A stretch of DNA of 64,000 nucleotides, from positions 1,116,001 through 1,180,000 of the forward strand of contig JAEVHH010000007.1 of the NCBI GenBank assembly GCA_017607445.1, in the 5' to 3' direction. Both the position numbers and the translations under genes were made by a program. The notes beneath the pieces are model-generated. The model made no database searches and was not told where the DNA came from. It saw nothing but the letters and a program-made list of their open reading frames with translations. How positions within the stretch are numbered: the first letter of the stretch is position 1; every line of letters begins with the position of its first letter. Of this stretch, positions 34,432 through 45,228 are shown piece by piece. Source of the stretch: Histoplasma ohiense. Its lineage: Eukaryota > Ascomycota > Eurotiomycetes > Onygenales > Ajellomycetaceae.

Positions 34432-34637
34432 GAAACCTTCTCCGCATTCCTAACATGGAGGCCACCAGCCTTGAACGCTTGGTAAACGGCAAAACAAAGC
34501 CTTTCCTAAAACCCATTAATATGCCCGATGCCGAAGTCCCGGTTTTTATTGATTTTCTTAAAGGCATGCTTGCAATTGATCCAGCATGTCGAAAATCCGC
34601 GGCTGAGCTGCTGGAACATGACTGGATTCGTCTGTAG
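34432..34637 (+). pseudogene. Protein kinase C-terminal fragment
   Basis: After an acceptor (TTCTAG) the frame encodes the end of a Ser/Thr kinase domain: FIDFLKGMLAIDPACRKSAA followed by ELLEHDWIRL and stop. This is subdomain XI with the conserved Arg and the usual kinase-terminal helix, as in fungal SRPK-like kinases. No ATP-binding lobe or catalytic loop precedes it within reach; the upstream 300 bp encode something else. I read it as a truncated duplicate. It resembles the C-terminal end of the kinase at 50187 in layout, but it is not a copy. Confidence 0.6.
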
Positions 34638-34985
34638 AATTTAGCAAAATAAGGCTGTAAATGAATTGCAAAAGGGCAGTCGGCCAAGGGGAACAGCGAA
34701 GGAGGAGGAGGGGGTGGTGGTGGTGGCTGTGGAAAGGGGCAAAAGATTAATTTTACTCAGGTCTCAGTTGAAAGGCCGGTTTGGGCTTAAAAACATCTCT
34801 GTAAAACAGTTTCATAATTCTTTATCAGAACCAAAATTAAAGAACTCAGTTTCAAAGTGACAAGAGGGTTGAATACACATAGTCAGAGGATTATGTATTA
34901 AGCTAAATTTCAAACATAATCAAAGAAGAATAAAAGGCATTCTTCTGACCTTAAGTGCCGGAACACCTACATTACTGTACACATA
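34638..34985. other. Short gene-free region
   Basis: Between the kinase fragment (+) and the end of the TMEM234-like gene (-). Purine-rich at 34690-34740. No gene. Confidence 0.5.
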
Positions 34986-35814
34986 TCACTGCGTCTTGGA
35001 ATGGACACATAGCGCAATCCCACCCAGCACCATAAACATGCCCAGCCACGTTGCTTCATCCCAGCACAAAAAGAAGTTAGCGAGTCGGAGAAAACTATTG
35101 GAAAAAGCGGGGGATGGAAAGACAGGGCGGTGATTCCTGATCAGAAACTCACATTTCGATATCACCTTCCCCTCAGCACACCACTCCCCCAGCACGGTAA
35201 AGAGGAACGCCATCGAATTTGTGATGGGAACGCTGAGGCTAAGTTCTGCGAATATCGAAGCGGAAGAGAAGGAAAATGAAAGATCAGCCAGAGCAGGAGT
35301 GGTCTAAATACACGAGCCGATATCGCCAAGGACCATCAAAGGCGATGTATGTAGATATACAGTGGTTTTTCTACAGGAAGTAGAAAGAGCCTCAAAAAGA
35401 GTTTCCGGCGACAACACACACACACACACACACACATACATACATACATATATATCATATAAACAACAATAACTCGTACATACCATGCTTCCCAACCAGC
35501 AGAAAAAACCACAAACTCCCCGTGAGATTCAGCAGCAATGGCACGGTATATCCAGGAGTCCGCAGGAGATTTGCAGCCGTCCTCGACAGGGAAAGAAGCT
35601 TCTGCATTACCCATGAGCTCGGGCTAGAGCTGGAGGCGGCATCCTGTTCTTTCTGCGTCTGCGCTTTCTGCTCGTTGCGAGCGTTAAAGTCGACCGCTGC
35701 GCGCCGGATGAAGGGCGTTGTAAAGCCCCAGGCGACGCCGACTAGGAGGAAGCTGAGCACATAATTGAAGATGCTTGGGGGCGTTTCTGCGGCGGGAGTG
35801 TCGCTGGGATTCAT
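34986..35814 (-). CDS. TMEM234-like small membrane protein
   Basis: Exons 35484-35814, 35153-35245 and 34986-35053 sum to 163 residues. It has four predicted membrane helices: FNYVLSFLLVGVAWGFTTPF near the start, YTVPLLLNLTGSLWFFLLVG mid-protein, the SMAFLFTVLGEW region, and WLGMFMVLGGIALCV at the end. This is the pattern of the TMEM234/UPF0546 family in the drug/metabolite transporter superfamily. Conserved family words are TPFIRR, SLSVPITNSMAFLFTVLGEW and GGIALCVHSK. A Ser-rich linker (~45-70) is extra. The molecular role of the family is unsettled. The last acceptor (GATGAAG at 35054) is weak but gives the expected spacing; using the upstream frame instead inserts DE. Confidence 0.85.
35414..35456. 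repeat. (CA)n then (CATA)n microsatellite
   Basis: About eleven CA units followed by CATA units, inside the first intron of the TMEM234-like gene. Confidence 0.9.
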
Positions 35815-36156
35815 TGTGTATGTTGCCGTTGAAAATACTAGTAATTTGAGATGTTGGACTTTGGTAGTTTATCAGGGCTTCCTGATCCGGGTTAGTGCAA
35901 GAAATGCTTCATTTGTTTACCTATTGAGGTAGTAAAATGTTCTACGGTATACGATCGCTTGATAGTTGTGATTGAAGGGTAACCCTTTGTTGCCCCAGCT
36001 CTCAAGTATCACTGAGATTAGCTCGATATGCAAAGAGGCTCTTGGAATCTCAGAGCCTGTCATATAGCACAGCTTCACTCTTCTATCCGTAAGGTAAGAA
36101 CTTTGCATGCTTTACATATAATTATACTTGACTGATGAGGAGGAATGAAAAGCTAG
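35815..36156. other. Intergenic region
   Basis: Between the start of the TMEM234-like gene and the stop of the kinase-like gene, both minus strand. No gene. Confidence 0.5.
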
Positions 36157-37115
36157 TTAAGTGGAGTAGAAAAGATACATTTGGTCCAGTTTGCCGACTC
36201 GAACATCCTCTTCCTAAAATGTAAAATTATCGAAGTCAGTCCATGCGAATTAACGACAGGAGCGAAATGGTAATCCCCATACCATAAGCACTTTGTACGA
36301 TTCCACTATTTCTTGTTCCTCAGCAATGAACGTCTTCTGCCGCTCCGTCATCAGGTGTATATCATAGGTCTGTGCCCGGTCAAAATCAATCCAAACAACC
36401 CGGTCAGGGTTGGGGTCATCCTTGACAATAAGCATATTCCGAGGCTTTACATCATGGTGTAAAACCCCCGCTTTGTGTATTTCACGTAGCCCCTCAATAA
36501 AATTGTCCATGCGAGCCTCTGTGTAGTTGTGCAGATGAAGCATTTCAAGATTGGGGATGTACTCTAGGAATAGTGCACTGGCCGGGTATTCGTCTTCCAG
36601 GAACATGTTCAGATGAGGTTGACATGGCCTTGGATCAAACTTGTCCATGGTCCCTAGAAATCGAGGAATGATCCTTTTGTCGCAGAGGCCCCAGGCATCC
36701 AGGCGACGGTAAGCCGTTGATTCAAGGACATGGATATCTAGCTCACGATCAGTGGGCTCGTAGTAGCGTCTTGGACCTCGTCCTGCATGCTGTCGAATTC
36801 ACAATTAATCAACAGAATGGTAGTTAGTTAAATTTGAGGAGGAGGAGGAGGAGGATGACGATGATGATATTTGCTCACCACTTTCATCACACATTGTTGT
36901 CCTCGAACCGTCACAAGGAATATTTCAGAGTAGTCGGATGCAAAAAGCTTCTCTCTAAAAACAATCTCGGCTGGGCTGACACCGTCTAATTCCGCCGCTG
37001 TTTCTTCCATCTCTTGCACTAAAGTGCTCACCAGCGATATGGGGGAGAGCAGTTGAACGGGGCTTGAGGTTACAAATCTTTGGCTGGAAAATCTTGTCAG
37101 TGAACATTTCATCAC
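36157..37115 (-). CDS. Small protein-kinase-like protein
   Basis: Exons 36879-37115, 36283-36789 and 36157-36213 sum to 266 residues. The beta-3 Lys is in VRGQQCVMKV (~K78). The catalytic loop reads HHDVKPRNML (D ~192, N ~197), so the HRD Arg is His, and the metal-binding DFG is DFD (WIDFDRAQT, D ~214). No classic glycine-rich loop is visible and there is no APE motif, so it ends soon after the metal site. This suits the atypical fungal kinase-like proteins near the RIO/Bud32-like or aminoglycoside-phosphotransferase end of the superfamily. Activity is possible since Lys, Asp, Asn and Asp remain. The last exon adds EEDVRVGKLDQMYLFYST; without it the unspliced frame stops after VLMVWGLPFRSCR. 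Start could be the second Met. Confidence 0.75.
36836..36869. repeat. (GAG)n/(GAT)n repeat in intron
   Basis: GAGGAGGAG then GATGACGATGAT spans the donor side of the first intron of the kinase-like gene. In the unspliced frame it encodes a spurious HHRHPPPPPP tail. Confidence 0.8.
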
Positions 37116-38266
37116 GGACAGGGGCTCAAAGTTGGAGTTGTGAAATTTTTTTGAGCTCTGCCCAACTCAAACCATACCTTACATACTAACTATGTACACT
37201 CTGTAACCATATTTCTTCTAGGTATGTTTTCCTGTATCTCTCAGAGTCTGACTTTAGAGCTAATTCTCCAACCTAATCTTTCAGAAATGTTGAAGCTCGT
37301 TCAATAGTGTTGTAATATACATATATTTTGGCATATGGATACACTCTCTCGCACTCGTACTTAGCATTCTATATATATGTAGAATGAAGAGAGACATGAG
37401 ACATGAGTATCGTTAAGGATATTAACATTAAAGGAGCACCTTCATTCCACATTCCACACAACATACAACAGCATATTTCGTCCAAACATATTTCATACAT
37501 GCATACATACATCATGAATAGCGATACAGGAACGGAAAAAAACTAAAACTAAAACTAAAAAACGAGACAAAATCAGGGAAAATCAACAATAGAAAAAAGT
37601 AATATCCGAAAACGAAATGAGTAAAAACCTGGAAAAAGATGCGAGGTATACATACATATCTGCGTGTTGGGGATATCGTCACAAACAAAAGAACACAAAG
37701 GGGAGATAATAGATGCCCACGGTTAATTCTATGATTAACATATCGCCGTTGTAGATCTATCACATTTCCGTAAAAGAAGGAGGCGGGGGATGGGGAGGGA
37801 GGGAGGGGGGAATAACCGCACAACGACAGAAAAAAAGGAAAAAGGAAACAGAAACCAAACCGCACCAAAAACTCAGGCGAGGGGTGGGGTTAATCGTCAA
37901 GTAAAATCGCCGGAACAAAAGCACTAGGTTTAACTAATGCGACGATGTGGCATTGGCGCGAGGGGTGTAGTATTGATTTTTTGGGTCAAATTTCGTAATT
38001 AATTTTCCGTTTCGCCCAGAGTAAACATAAATCAAAGAAATATGGAAGCCGTAGTTTTGATGGCAGTCGTTGCGTGGCTAGTTTATCGTGGTGATGTCTT
38101 AAGCGGAAGACAGGAGGTAGGGATGTGGAAGAAAGGGGGAGAGAGGAGATTATAGGGAGGATGACCTGAGGGTGTTGGCGTGGGTATATGTAGTTTCCGC
38201 TGTCTCGCTTGCGAAATAAAGGCATAATAAAGACCTAAAAAGGAGGAGAGAGAAGGTGCTGCCTTC
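37116..38266. other. Gene-free region downstream of chitin synthase
   Basis: Between the kinase-like gene start and the chitin synthase stop, both minus strand. AT-rich with ATAC/CATA repeats at 37450-37515. It may include a long chitin synthase 3' UTR. No gene. Confidence 0.5.
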
Positions 38267-41200
38267 TCACACACCACGGAACTATAATTTCGCCAGAAAA
38301 AGAAGAGACCGCGCAGTTAGCATATGCAGACTTCCAACGCGAGAAAATGGAGAGGATAGGAGAATAACGCGCAACAAGAGAGTAAAGGGGGAAAAGTAGG
38401 GAGGGAAAAGAAAAGACTAAAAACTCACCAGCCTCGTAATCAAAAACCACATTGCCCCAACGAACCTAAACAGTGACAATCCGGCAACACTCCACAGCAC
38501 CACAGCCATATAAATCGTACTCCGTTGTTCCCCAGAGGTATCGTCCGGATTAATCCTCTCCAACCCTACTGCGCTCAGCACAACTGCCGCAAGCGCAAAG
38601 TTACAAAAGATCCACACAAGAACCACCGCGGACCGGAAACCGCGGTAATAGTCCTCTTGCTTTTCCTCGTCAGAGAATGCACGTACTTCCTTGGGCGGCT
38701 TTGAGGCGAATTTGGCTAGCTCGGCTTCATACTGGGCGTTTAAGTCGCCATCGTCTTGTGGGATGGCGACGTCGACTTTTCCTGAGGGTTTTAGGTTAGC
38801 GGAAGGGAGTTTCTCGGCTTTGTCATCGCCCTTGGTGCCCCAGGTTATGTCGTGGGTGTTGCAGAAGGCGTAGATGTTTAGGACATTGATGTATGTTGGG
38901 GTGAGGAGGATATATTGAAGGAACTAGTATAGTTAGTGATTTTCATTTTGGGAGTAGAGGAAACGATGGGTTTTCTTACGCAGGTTAACATATGCCAAGG
39001 ATCAAAGAAAAGCAGCGACGCAACAATCCACAGCACATACGTCGACATGAGTGACACAATCATAGAGAAGAACTGGTGGTTACTAAAAATTGACGACAAG
39101 CTAAATTTGCCATCCATCGTCTCGGCCTGGATCGATTTCACGGTTATGAAAATGGCGGCAAATGTGAGATATATCATGATCCCAATCCAGAAATAGACCA
39201 TGGTCATGTAGAACTTGTTCGAACCCTGGGGCCGATTTCCCATAGCCAGTATAAAGGAAGTCAAGAGCGTTGCGAGGTAGAGCCATTCGAATACCACTCC
39301 AAGGATGCGCCCAGCGTTTCCTAGCAGACTTGCGGCACCGAGGGACTTGGTGAGGATGTGGAAGACTAGGAAGAAATTACCCTAAGGAAGGGGTCAACAG
39401 GTGCGTGACTATCGATAAATCACCCCTATAGAAGGAGGAAGGGAAAAAACCTACAATAGCAAACCAAGCAAATAACATATTAATCGTTTGATAAATGAAT
39501 TCAATCATGAACATGAATTTCCGTGTAGCGCTATGGTTACTCCGGAAGACCTGATAGAAATGTGCAATGGAATAGACAGCTGCGAAAAAGCTTCCGTTCA
39601 ACCAACGACGGCGTTGGAGAATAAACTCGGCCATTCGGTCAGGGACATCGGTCTCGCCGGTGGATGATTTGACGTATTGTAGGATCCATTGGCAGTTGCG
39701 TTTGGCGACGAGTTCGAAACATAGGATCCGATCTTCTGCCAGGTACATATTCGCCGTGAAGATGCCAGCGTTTGCGCCGTGCATCTTCTCGCCAGCAAAA
39801 TATTTCTCCAGGGGCCCCTGGCCATTTTTGTCATTCTGCAACGCCACATATCGATAGGCGGAAAACGCGCCGGGAAGCACGGAGATAAACCCAAAAGAGG
39901 ATTCCAGTGGCTTGTCAAGAATGTTGCTCATTTTGTACTCGAAATTTTGCGCAGCTATCAGGGGGTTGATCAGCTTCTTTCCATGGGATAACATGGCTTT
40001 GATCTCCCCACAGGCGCCCCCACACATGGGTTGTAAGTCGAAAGCGCGCCACAGGTGGTAAATAGAATCCCTTCCCGGTTTGGTTCCGGCATCGAGAAGC
40101 ACACAGATATTGGGATCAAGAACGCGACCAAAGGCCTGGAAGAACCATCGATGGGAGTTGATCTTCTTTTGATTCTTCTCCTTCAAGCAAAAAATCATCT
40201 GAACAGGGACTCCAGACCGCGGCTTCAGATGAACTTGGTTGCCTTTCAGTTCCATGCCTATCTGCGTTGTATACTCGTAGATGTGTGCAGTAACATCTTT
40301 GCCATTGACTTGTTGCTTGGCGATCCCATCTTGATAAACGCCTAACCCAGCCAAGACAGCCCTAGTTCGCGGGTTGATTTTGGCACGTCCGTCGCTGACA
40401 ACGCAGACAACGATTTTTTTCCACGCCTCCTTACCCCAAGTTTTACTGTTGGTTCGCGAGCACATGTACTCGATGTTTTTAAATACGCCAATCATAGTCC
40501 TTGCGAAGAGGAAGTCATCTTCGTTGTACATAGTCACCACAATGAACAGTTCCGTGTGTCTGGGTTTTGCGAATAGCCTCTGACGAAGTGTGAAACGCTC
40601 ATTGTAAAAGTCGGCTGGGTCACAAGTCGCTGCAGAGTAGCGCATATGGGTGAATTCATCGCGCTCGGGGGGTGCTGCATGGTTTACCTGGCTCAGCAGC
40701 TTCGGTGGGATGGGGCAATCCAAGACCAAATTGCCGTTGAACAACTGGACTTCTTTCACCGTCTTCCATCTTCTTATGGGGGCGGGGCTGGGAGTAGGGG
40801 CAATGGCAGTCTCCTCAAATGCCGTCAATCCAGAATTTGGGCCGCCGTATGAATCATGTCGTTGTTGCAAAATGGGCACCTCGTCGTCCTGATAGGGCTG
40901 TGGAGTCTGCGAGGGAATGTGGCTCCCTTCATAATCGGATGGCGAGGCAGTGGGCTGGTATGGCTGGGTGTAGTATGCGTCATGATGAGCTTCGGGTGAA
41001 ATTGAATATTCTGTGCGCATAAAAGGGGAATGTCGATACGGGTGGGCAATTTCGTAGGCTTCGTTATGGCCGTAGGAGTTGTCTATATTCTCTACCGAGT
41101 ACTGTATAAGTGGCAAACCAGTCAGCATGTGCCCTGAATCAACAGCGCCTGGAAGCACAAATATATCCATAAGCGTGTGGTTGGTTTACAGTTGGTTGGT

Positions 41201-41330
41201 CAGCCAGCCGGTCTGCTGAAGGCATTTCCAGGTGTCCATATGGCCTGGATGGAGTGTCCTCCAACTGGTAGCCATGAAACGGCCTGCCCGGCGACGGGAT
41301 GCGATTGGGGTCCGGCCGATTTGGATTCAT
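38267..41330 (-). CDS. Chitin synthase, class III type
   Basis: A family-2 glycosyltransferase of the plasma membrane that polymerises UDP-GlcNAc into chitin. Exons 41190-41330, 39455-41101, 38980-39381, 38429-38923 and 38267-38281 give 899 residues from the Met at 41330. The cytosolic N-terminus is Pro/Tyr/His-rich. The catalytic region starts near residue 200 (TELFIVVTMYNEDDFLFART), with AEDRILCFELV (~500) and the hallmark QRRRWLNGS (~544). Six or more C-terminal membrane helices follow. The sequence is closest to class III enzymes (A. nidulans ChsB type), which matter for hyphal tip growth. The last exon is 15 nt and adds FRGV; retaining the last intron would end in VSF instead. Codons upstream of 41330 stay open to an acceptor at ~41355 (DDDPHDLG), so a further 5' exon probably holds the real start. 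Confidence 0.92.
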
Positions 41331-41726
41331 TCCGAGATCATGAGGATCATCGTCCTGCGAAGGGTCTTAGAATAGAGCGATTGTCAGCTTCGGGTACTCC
41401 CCGCCTGGTGCTTTCCACTGGCAAAAGATAGTACTTGGCTAAGGGCAACAGATGATGATATATGATGCAGGGTAAAAGTGAACGAGGGGCAAGAAAGTCA
41501 TGCAGTAACAGCATGGAACGAGAGACGCTCAATCAAACGAATGAAGCGCTGAGGGAGACAGCAGCGAGTGGATGGGGGATAGTTGAGGGAGTCGACATCA
41601 CCCTACGGTGACGTCGTGAGATTTTGAACTCGGACCGGATGGCTGCGCGGCTCTGCTGGAGACGTTGGACGGCGAGGAACCACCGAACCAGGGGTTGCTT
41701 GCGAAGCTTATTCCCCCCACCACCAA

Positions 41727-41751
41727 CGACAACAACAACAACAATAACAAC
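41727..41751. repeat. (AAC)n trinucleotide repeat
   Basis: About seven AAC-type units in the chitin synthase upstream region, perhaps in its 5' leader. Confidence 0.8.
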
Positions 41752-42639
41752 CATGGCAACAATGACAACCACAGGAGACAGCAACGCCAGAGAGTGATAT
41801 GGACTGACCGAGTCGGTTGTACGACATCCTGCTCTTCTACTTCTCTTCACCCTCCCTCTACTCTATCCCTTGATCTCTGGCGACAAGGCACCTAGCTTTC
41901 TGGATTCTCTTGTTCGGGGTTGGCACTTTGGAGCGGGTACTGGGGGTCGAACGGGGGGAACCTTAGCTTGACGAGACAAGGTTTCGTGTGCTGGGCTTCG
42001 TCGGTTAGGTAGTTATTGAGCGGAGAATTATCGATGAGACAAAGATGGATTACTTCCGAAAAGATAGCTACTGATTTCAATTCCAACAACAGGACATTTC
42101 AGACACTCGGAGCATTCAAAAAATAAAAATTAAGAAAAAAGATTGACGCAAGCAGTTGGCATGGCTGGCTATTTAGCGCGATGCAGGCCAAGCTGCCAAA
42201 GCGAGGGTTGTCGCAACGACGCCGGATGATGGGCAGACTCCAGTCAACCAAGTTGAACCAACAGAGAGCACCAGCTAACAAAGACTCAAAACAGACGGTT
42301 AGCTGCAGGGAGGGTCTGCTTCAGGCTAAAAATAACAGCTCCTGTTCAGCGCAGGAGTGTTGGACCAGTCAGGATTGGGCGTAGTGGATACTTTGCCATG
42401 CATGCGGGAAATATTTACAGAGCCGTAGTGTAGTCTCTCTGAAATCCTCTGAAAACCATGAATTTATTACTCTGTATATGGCTGGCACTGAGATCCATCC
42501 TGAAGGTAAAGAGTCACCGGATTCCATTCCCATATAAATTTCCAGCGCTTGGAAGTCGTCAGCCATCGTGGCTCGGGGATTGGCTGGCTTGGCAGTATGG
42601 TTATGCCGCGCCACACCACAGACGGCCAAGAGGGACTAC

Positions 42640-43349
42640 GAGGGGCCTACGCCTTGGACTGCGTTTCAACTTTCAAAGGATATGACGGATGCACTGCCAT
42701 CCTTGAAAGAAAACCCCCCGGGATTCCAACTTCTCCTCACTATGGATGTACGGAGTACGCATGGCTCTAACGCATCGTCCGAACCGCATATGGACAAAAA
42801 CAAAAGTGGAGCGTCCACTTTGAAGCCTGTCGAGGAAACTCAGACGATGAGGAATCCGATGGCGACTCACAGCGCATTCAAGATATCGAAAGTGTCGGGG
42901 CTTGTGGGCGTTGGATGGTCGGCATTCGCTTCATGTAAGCTGTTTGGTACCTTCTTCTTCTTCTTCTTCTTCTTCTTCTTCTTCTTCTTTTTTTTTTTTT
43001 AATCTCCCCTCATATTTGATTCTCAGGCCTGGAATGTGATGGTATTGCTACGAGGTTTGAATTTCTATATGTATTCGACGAGGAAGATTCTCAGCCACTC
43101 ACTTCATGTTCAAGACGTGGGTTATGGCTGCAGATGTTGATTCCTATCAGATAGAGGGCAGAATGGAAAGAATTGAACGAATCAGTGTCTGTGCTATGCA
43201 GAAAAATGGCATATCCCATCCCCTTACTAAACATGCGCCCTGATATTCTAGATCGCAGAAACCGTGCGGTGTGAAGGGTTAGGCTATGAATCCGAAGGAG
43301 TGAATGGGCAACACGGATGTCAATGGTGGCCTAATGGGCGGGAGATGGT
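42640..43349 (+). pseudogene. Broken coding-like locus, unknown
   Basis: Several stretches look like exons but do not join in one frame. At ~42774-42935 a frame reads IVRTAYGQKQKWSVHFEACR and ends GRWMVGIRF at a good donor GTAAGC. After a TTC/T tract and acceptor TTCTCAG (43026) comes LECDGIATRFEFLYVFDEED. A shifted frame at ~43110-43240 reads FKTWVMAADVDSYQIEGRME. A clean exon-like piece at 43252-43348 (IAETVRCEGLGYESEGVNGQ...) ends at donor GTGAGT. Junction phases conflict, so this is probably a decayed gene, though a missed intron could rescue it. Family not recognised. Confidence 0.35.
42951..43000. repeat. (TTC)n followed by poly-T
   Basis: About thirteen TTC units then 12 T. It sits between exon-like pieces as an intron pyrimidine tract would. 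Confidence 0.9.
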
Positions 43350-44480
43350 GAGTGTGCTTTGTGTTTCGCCCAAGTTACTCAATTTACAGTACAAGAACAA
43401 GGCAAGAAGGAAATGGGAAAAGGGGGAAGAGAGAAAGAAGAACCAAAGAAATGCGGACCGCACAGTCAAAAGGGCCATCTTTTTATATCATTTTCACTCC
43501 CTCAAATGATAATCATTGCTAGAGACTTGGAGAGGAGTGATGCTCGATCTCTCGATAGACAAGGCCAGCGGCTGCGAATGTGTCTGGGGAGAGAGGAGCA
43601 ATGGGCAAGGCGATGGGTTCCTACAACTAAACGCCAAGTCACCAGATTGGGAAGAGGGCTGCCAGGGAAGTGGCTAAAGACAGTGATAGTGATTACCAAG
43701 CTATACGGATGCAAAGAAAAAGCCAGGGACTAGTATTCACAGTCTAGGTCGTGCTCCATGATATAGACGCCAGGGTGCTCCGCCATAGTTAAACCATGAC
43801 AGGAACTGGCCGAATAACTCAAACATCCAGCTGCCAAACCCCCAGTGTCCAGTGGCTCGAATTTGATCAGAGGAGGAGGAGGAGGAGGTGCAGGCATTTG
43901 AATGGCAGATGATTTCTGAGGTCAATTCCTCCATCGTTGATGGAGGAGTTGATATTTCGCGGCAAGGCAACCGCTCTGCGCTTCTATACATCTATGTATG
44001 TATGTACTGTACATATGGACATGAACAAGACAGAATGCGTCCGGCTTTCGAAGTAGAACAACGATCGACTTGATTTACCTACCGGCTAGTGCTCTGATCT
44101 CTTTCGCAACTCAGAGGACTCCTTTAGCTTTATATCCACTCTATGCTAAATCTATTTATCATATAAATCATGAAACACTACGACAATCCTTGGATAATAA
44201 TTAGCAACTGAATGAATTCTTGAGTACTTAGCAAGTGGTGCCTTTGCTGGATATCACTAGTTTGCTGTGCTGTTTGACGACATTCATAGATAAACTAAGA
44301 TAACGGCGGCGCGGGGATGAATTTCCCCGCGGCTACCAGCATCTGTTTTCCTCACCGTGATCAACAATCATACACCGCAACCCAACCTCACATCACTACC
44401 GCTTTTTACTGTACACGAGGGAACCTCGCAGTGCTTCATACCTCAGGAAATCAGACATCCCATAGTCAGCCAACTCCGAA

Positions 44481-45195
44481 ATGGCCGCGACGAACCCCAC
44501 CACCGCTAACCCGGCGGAGCCAAAGCCCATCTCAGTGCTCTTCGTCTGTCTTGGAAACATCTGTACGCTCCCGAAATCCCGCCAAAAGCCTCCCCGCTAC
44601 TTCCCACAACACAGCCAGCTAACATTACCACCTATTCCGGGCCCCGTTTACCAGGCCGCTCCCCCATGGCCGAAGCCATCTTCCGCCACCAGATAACAAC
44701 CACCGCTGCGCCCCCCGGGCTAGCATTCTCCACTATCGACTCCGCCGGCACTGGCGCATACCACACCAATTCCCCGCCGGATCCACGCACCATGTCCACC
44801 CTCCGCAACCACGGTATCACCACCTACATCCACGCCGCCCGCAAGATCAAGAAGCAGGATTTCTTTGCCTTTGACTACATACTCGCGATGGACAGCGAGA
44901 ATCTGGAGAACCTAGCGTACGAGCGACGACGGGCTGTTCGAGGTGACAAAAAAAATGGCCAAGACGATGCGGAGGCGGAGGCGGAAGGGGCAGGAGCGAA
45001 GATTGCGGAAGTCAGGCTCATTGGCGATTTCTCGTCTGATGGGAGCGTGACGGCGAAGCCTGGCGGGGGGGAGGTGGTGGAGGATCCGTATTATGGAGGC
45101 AAGGAAGGGTTTGAGGTGATTTATGCCCAGCTTGTGAGGCTTTGCCAGGGGTTCTTGAAGTTTCTTGCCAGAGAGGCGGAGAAGGGCGCGGGGGC

Positions 45196-45199
<4 letters not shown>
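44481..45199 (+). CDS. LTP1: Low-molecular-weight protein tyrosine phosphatase
   Basis: A cytosolic acid phosphatase that acts on phosphotyrosine. Exons 44481-44562 and 44655-45199 join in phase into 208 residues. The P-loop is split by the intron: VLFVCLGNI from exon 1 and CRSPMAEA formed at the join, giving the C-x5-R-S motif with nucleophile Cys23 and Arg29. The general acid is in VEDPYYGG (Asp ~171). The family is usually ~160 residues; an insertion of about 40 residues (~118-165), rich in Lys, Glu, Ala and Gly, sits just before the acid loop. The stop codon is the first TGA of a TGAT repeat. Confidence 0.93.

Positions 45200-45228
<29 letters not shown>
45196..45228. repeat. (TGAT)n repeat overlapping a stop codon
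   Basis: Eight tandem TGAT units start at the stop codon of the phosphatase gene. Because every frame of TGAT-type repeats soon gives TGA, the stop is robust to unit gain or loss. Confidence 0.9.

Larger units (their letters stand above)
41331..44480. other. Gene-poor region upstream of chitin synthase
   Basis: About 3.1 kb. The part next to 41331 must hold the first exon, leader and promoter of chitin synthase. It contains an AAC repeat (41727-41751) and a TTC/T tract (42951-43000). Coding-like scraps at 42640-43350 are annotated separately. A minus-strand frame at 43737-43991 has a protein-like end (FGSWMFELFGQFLSWFNYGG) but no family match. Confidence 0.4.
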
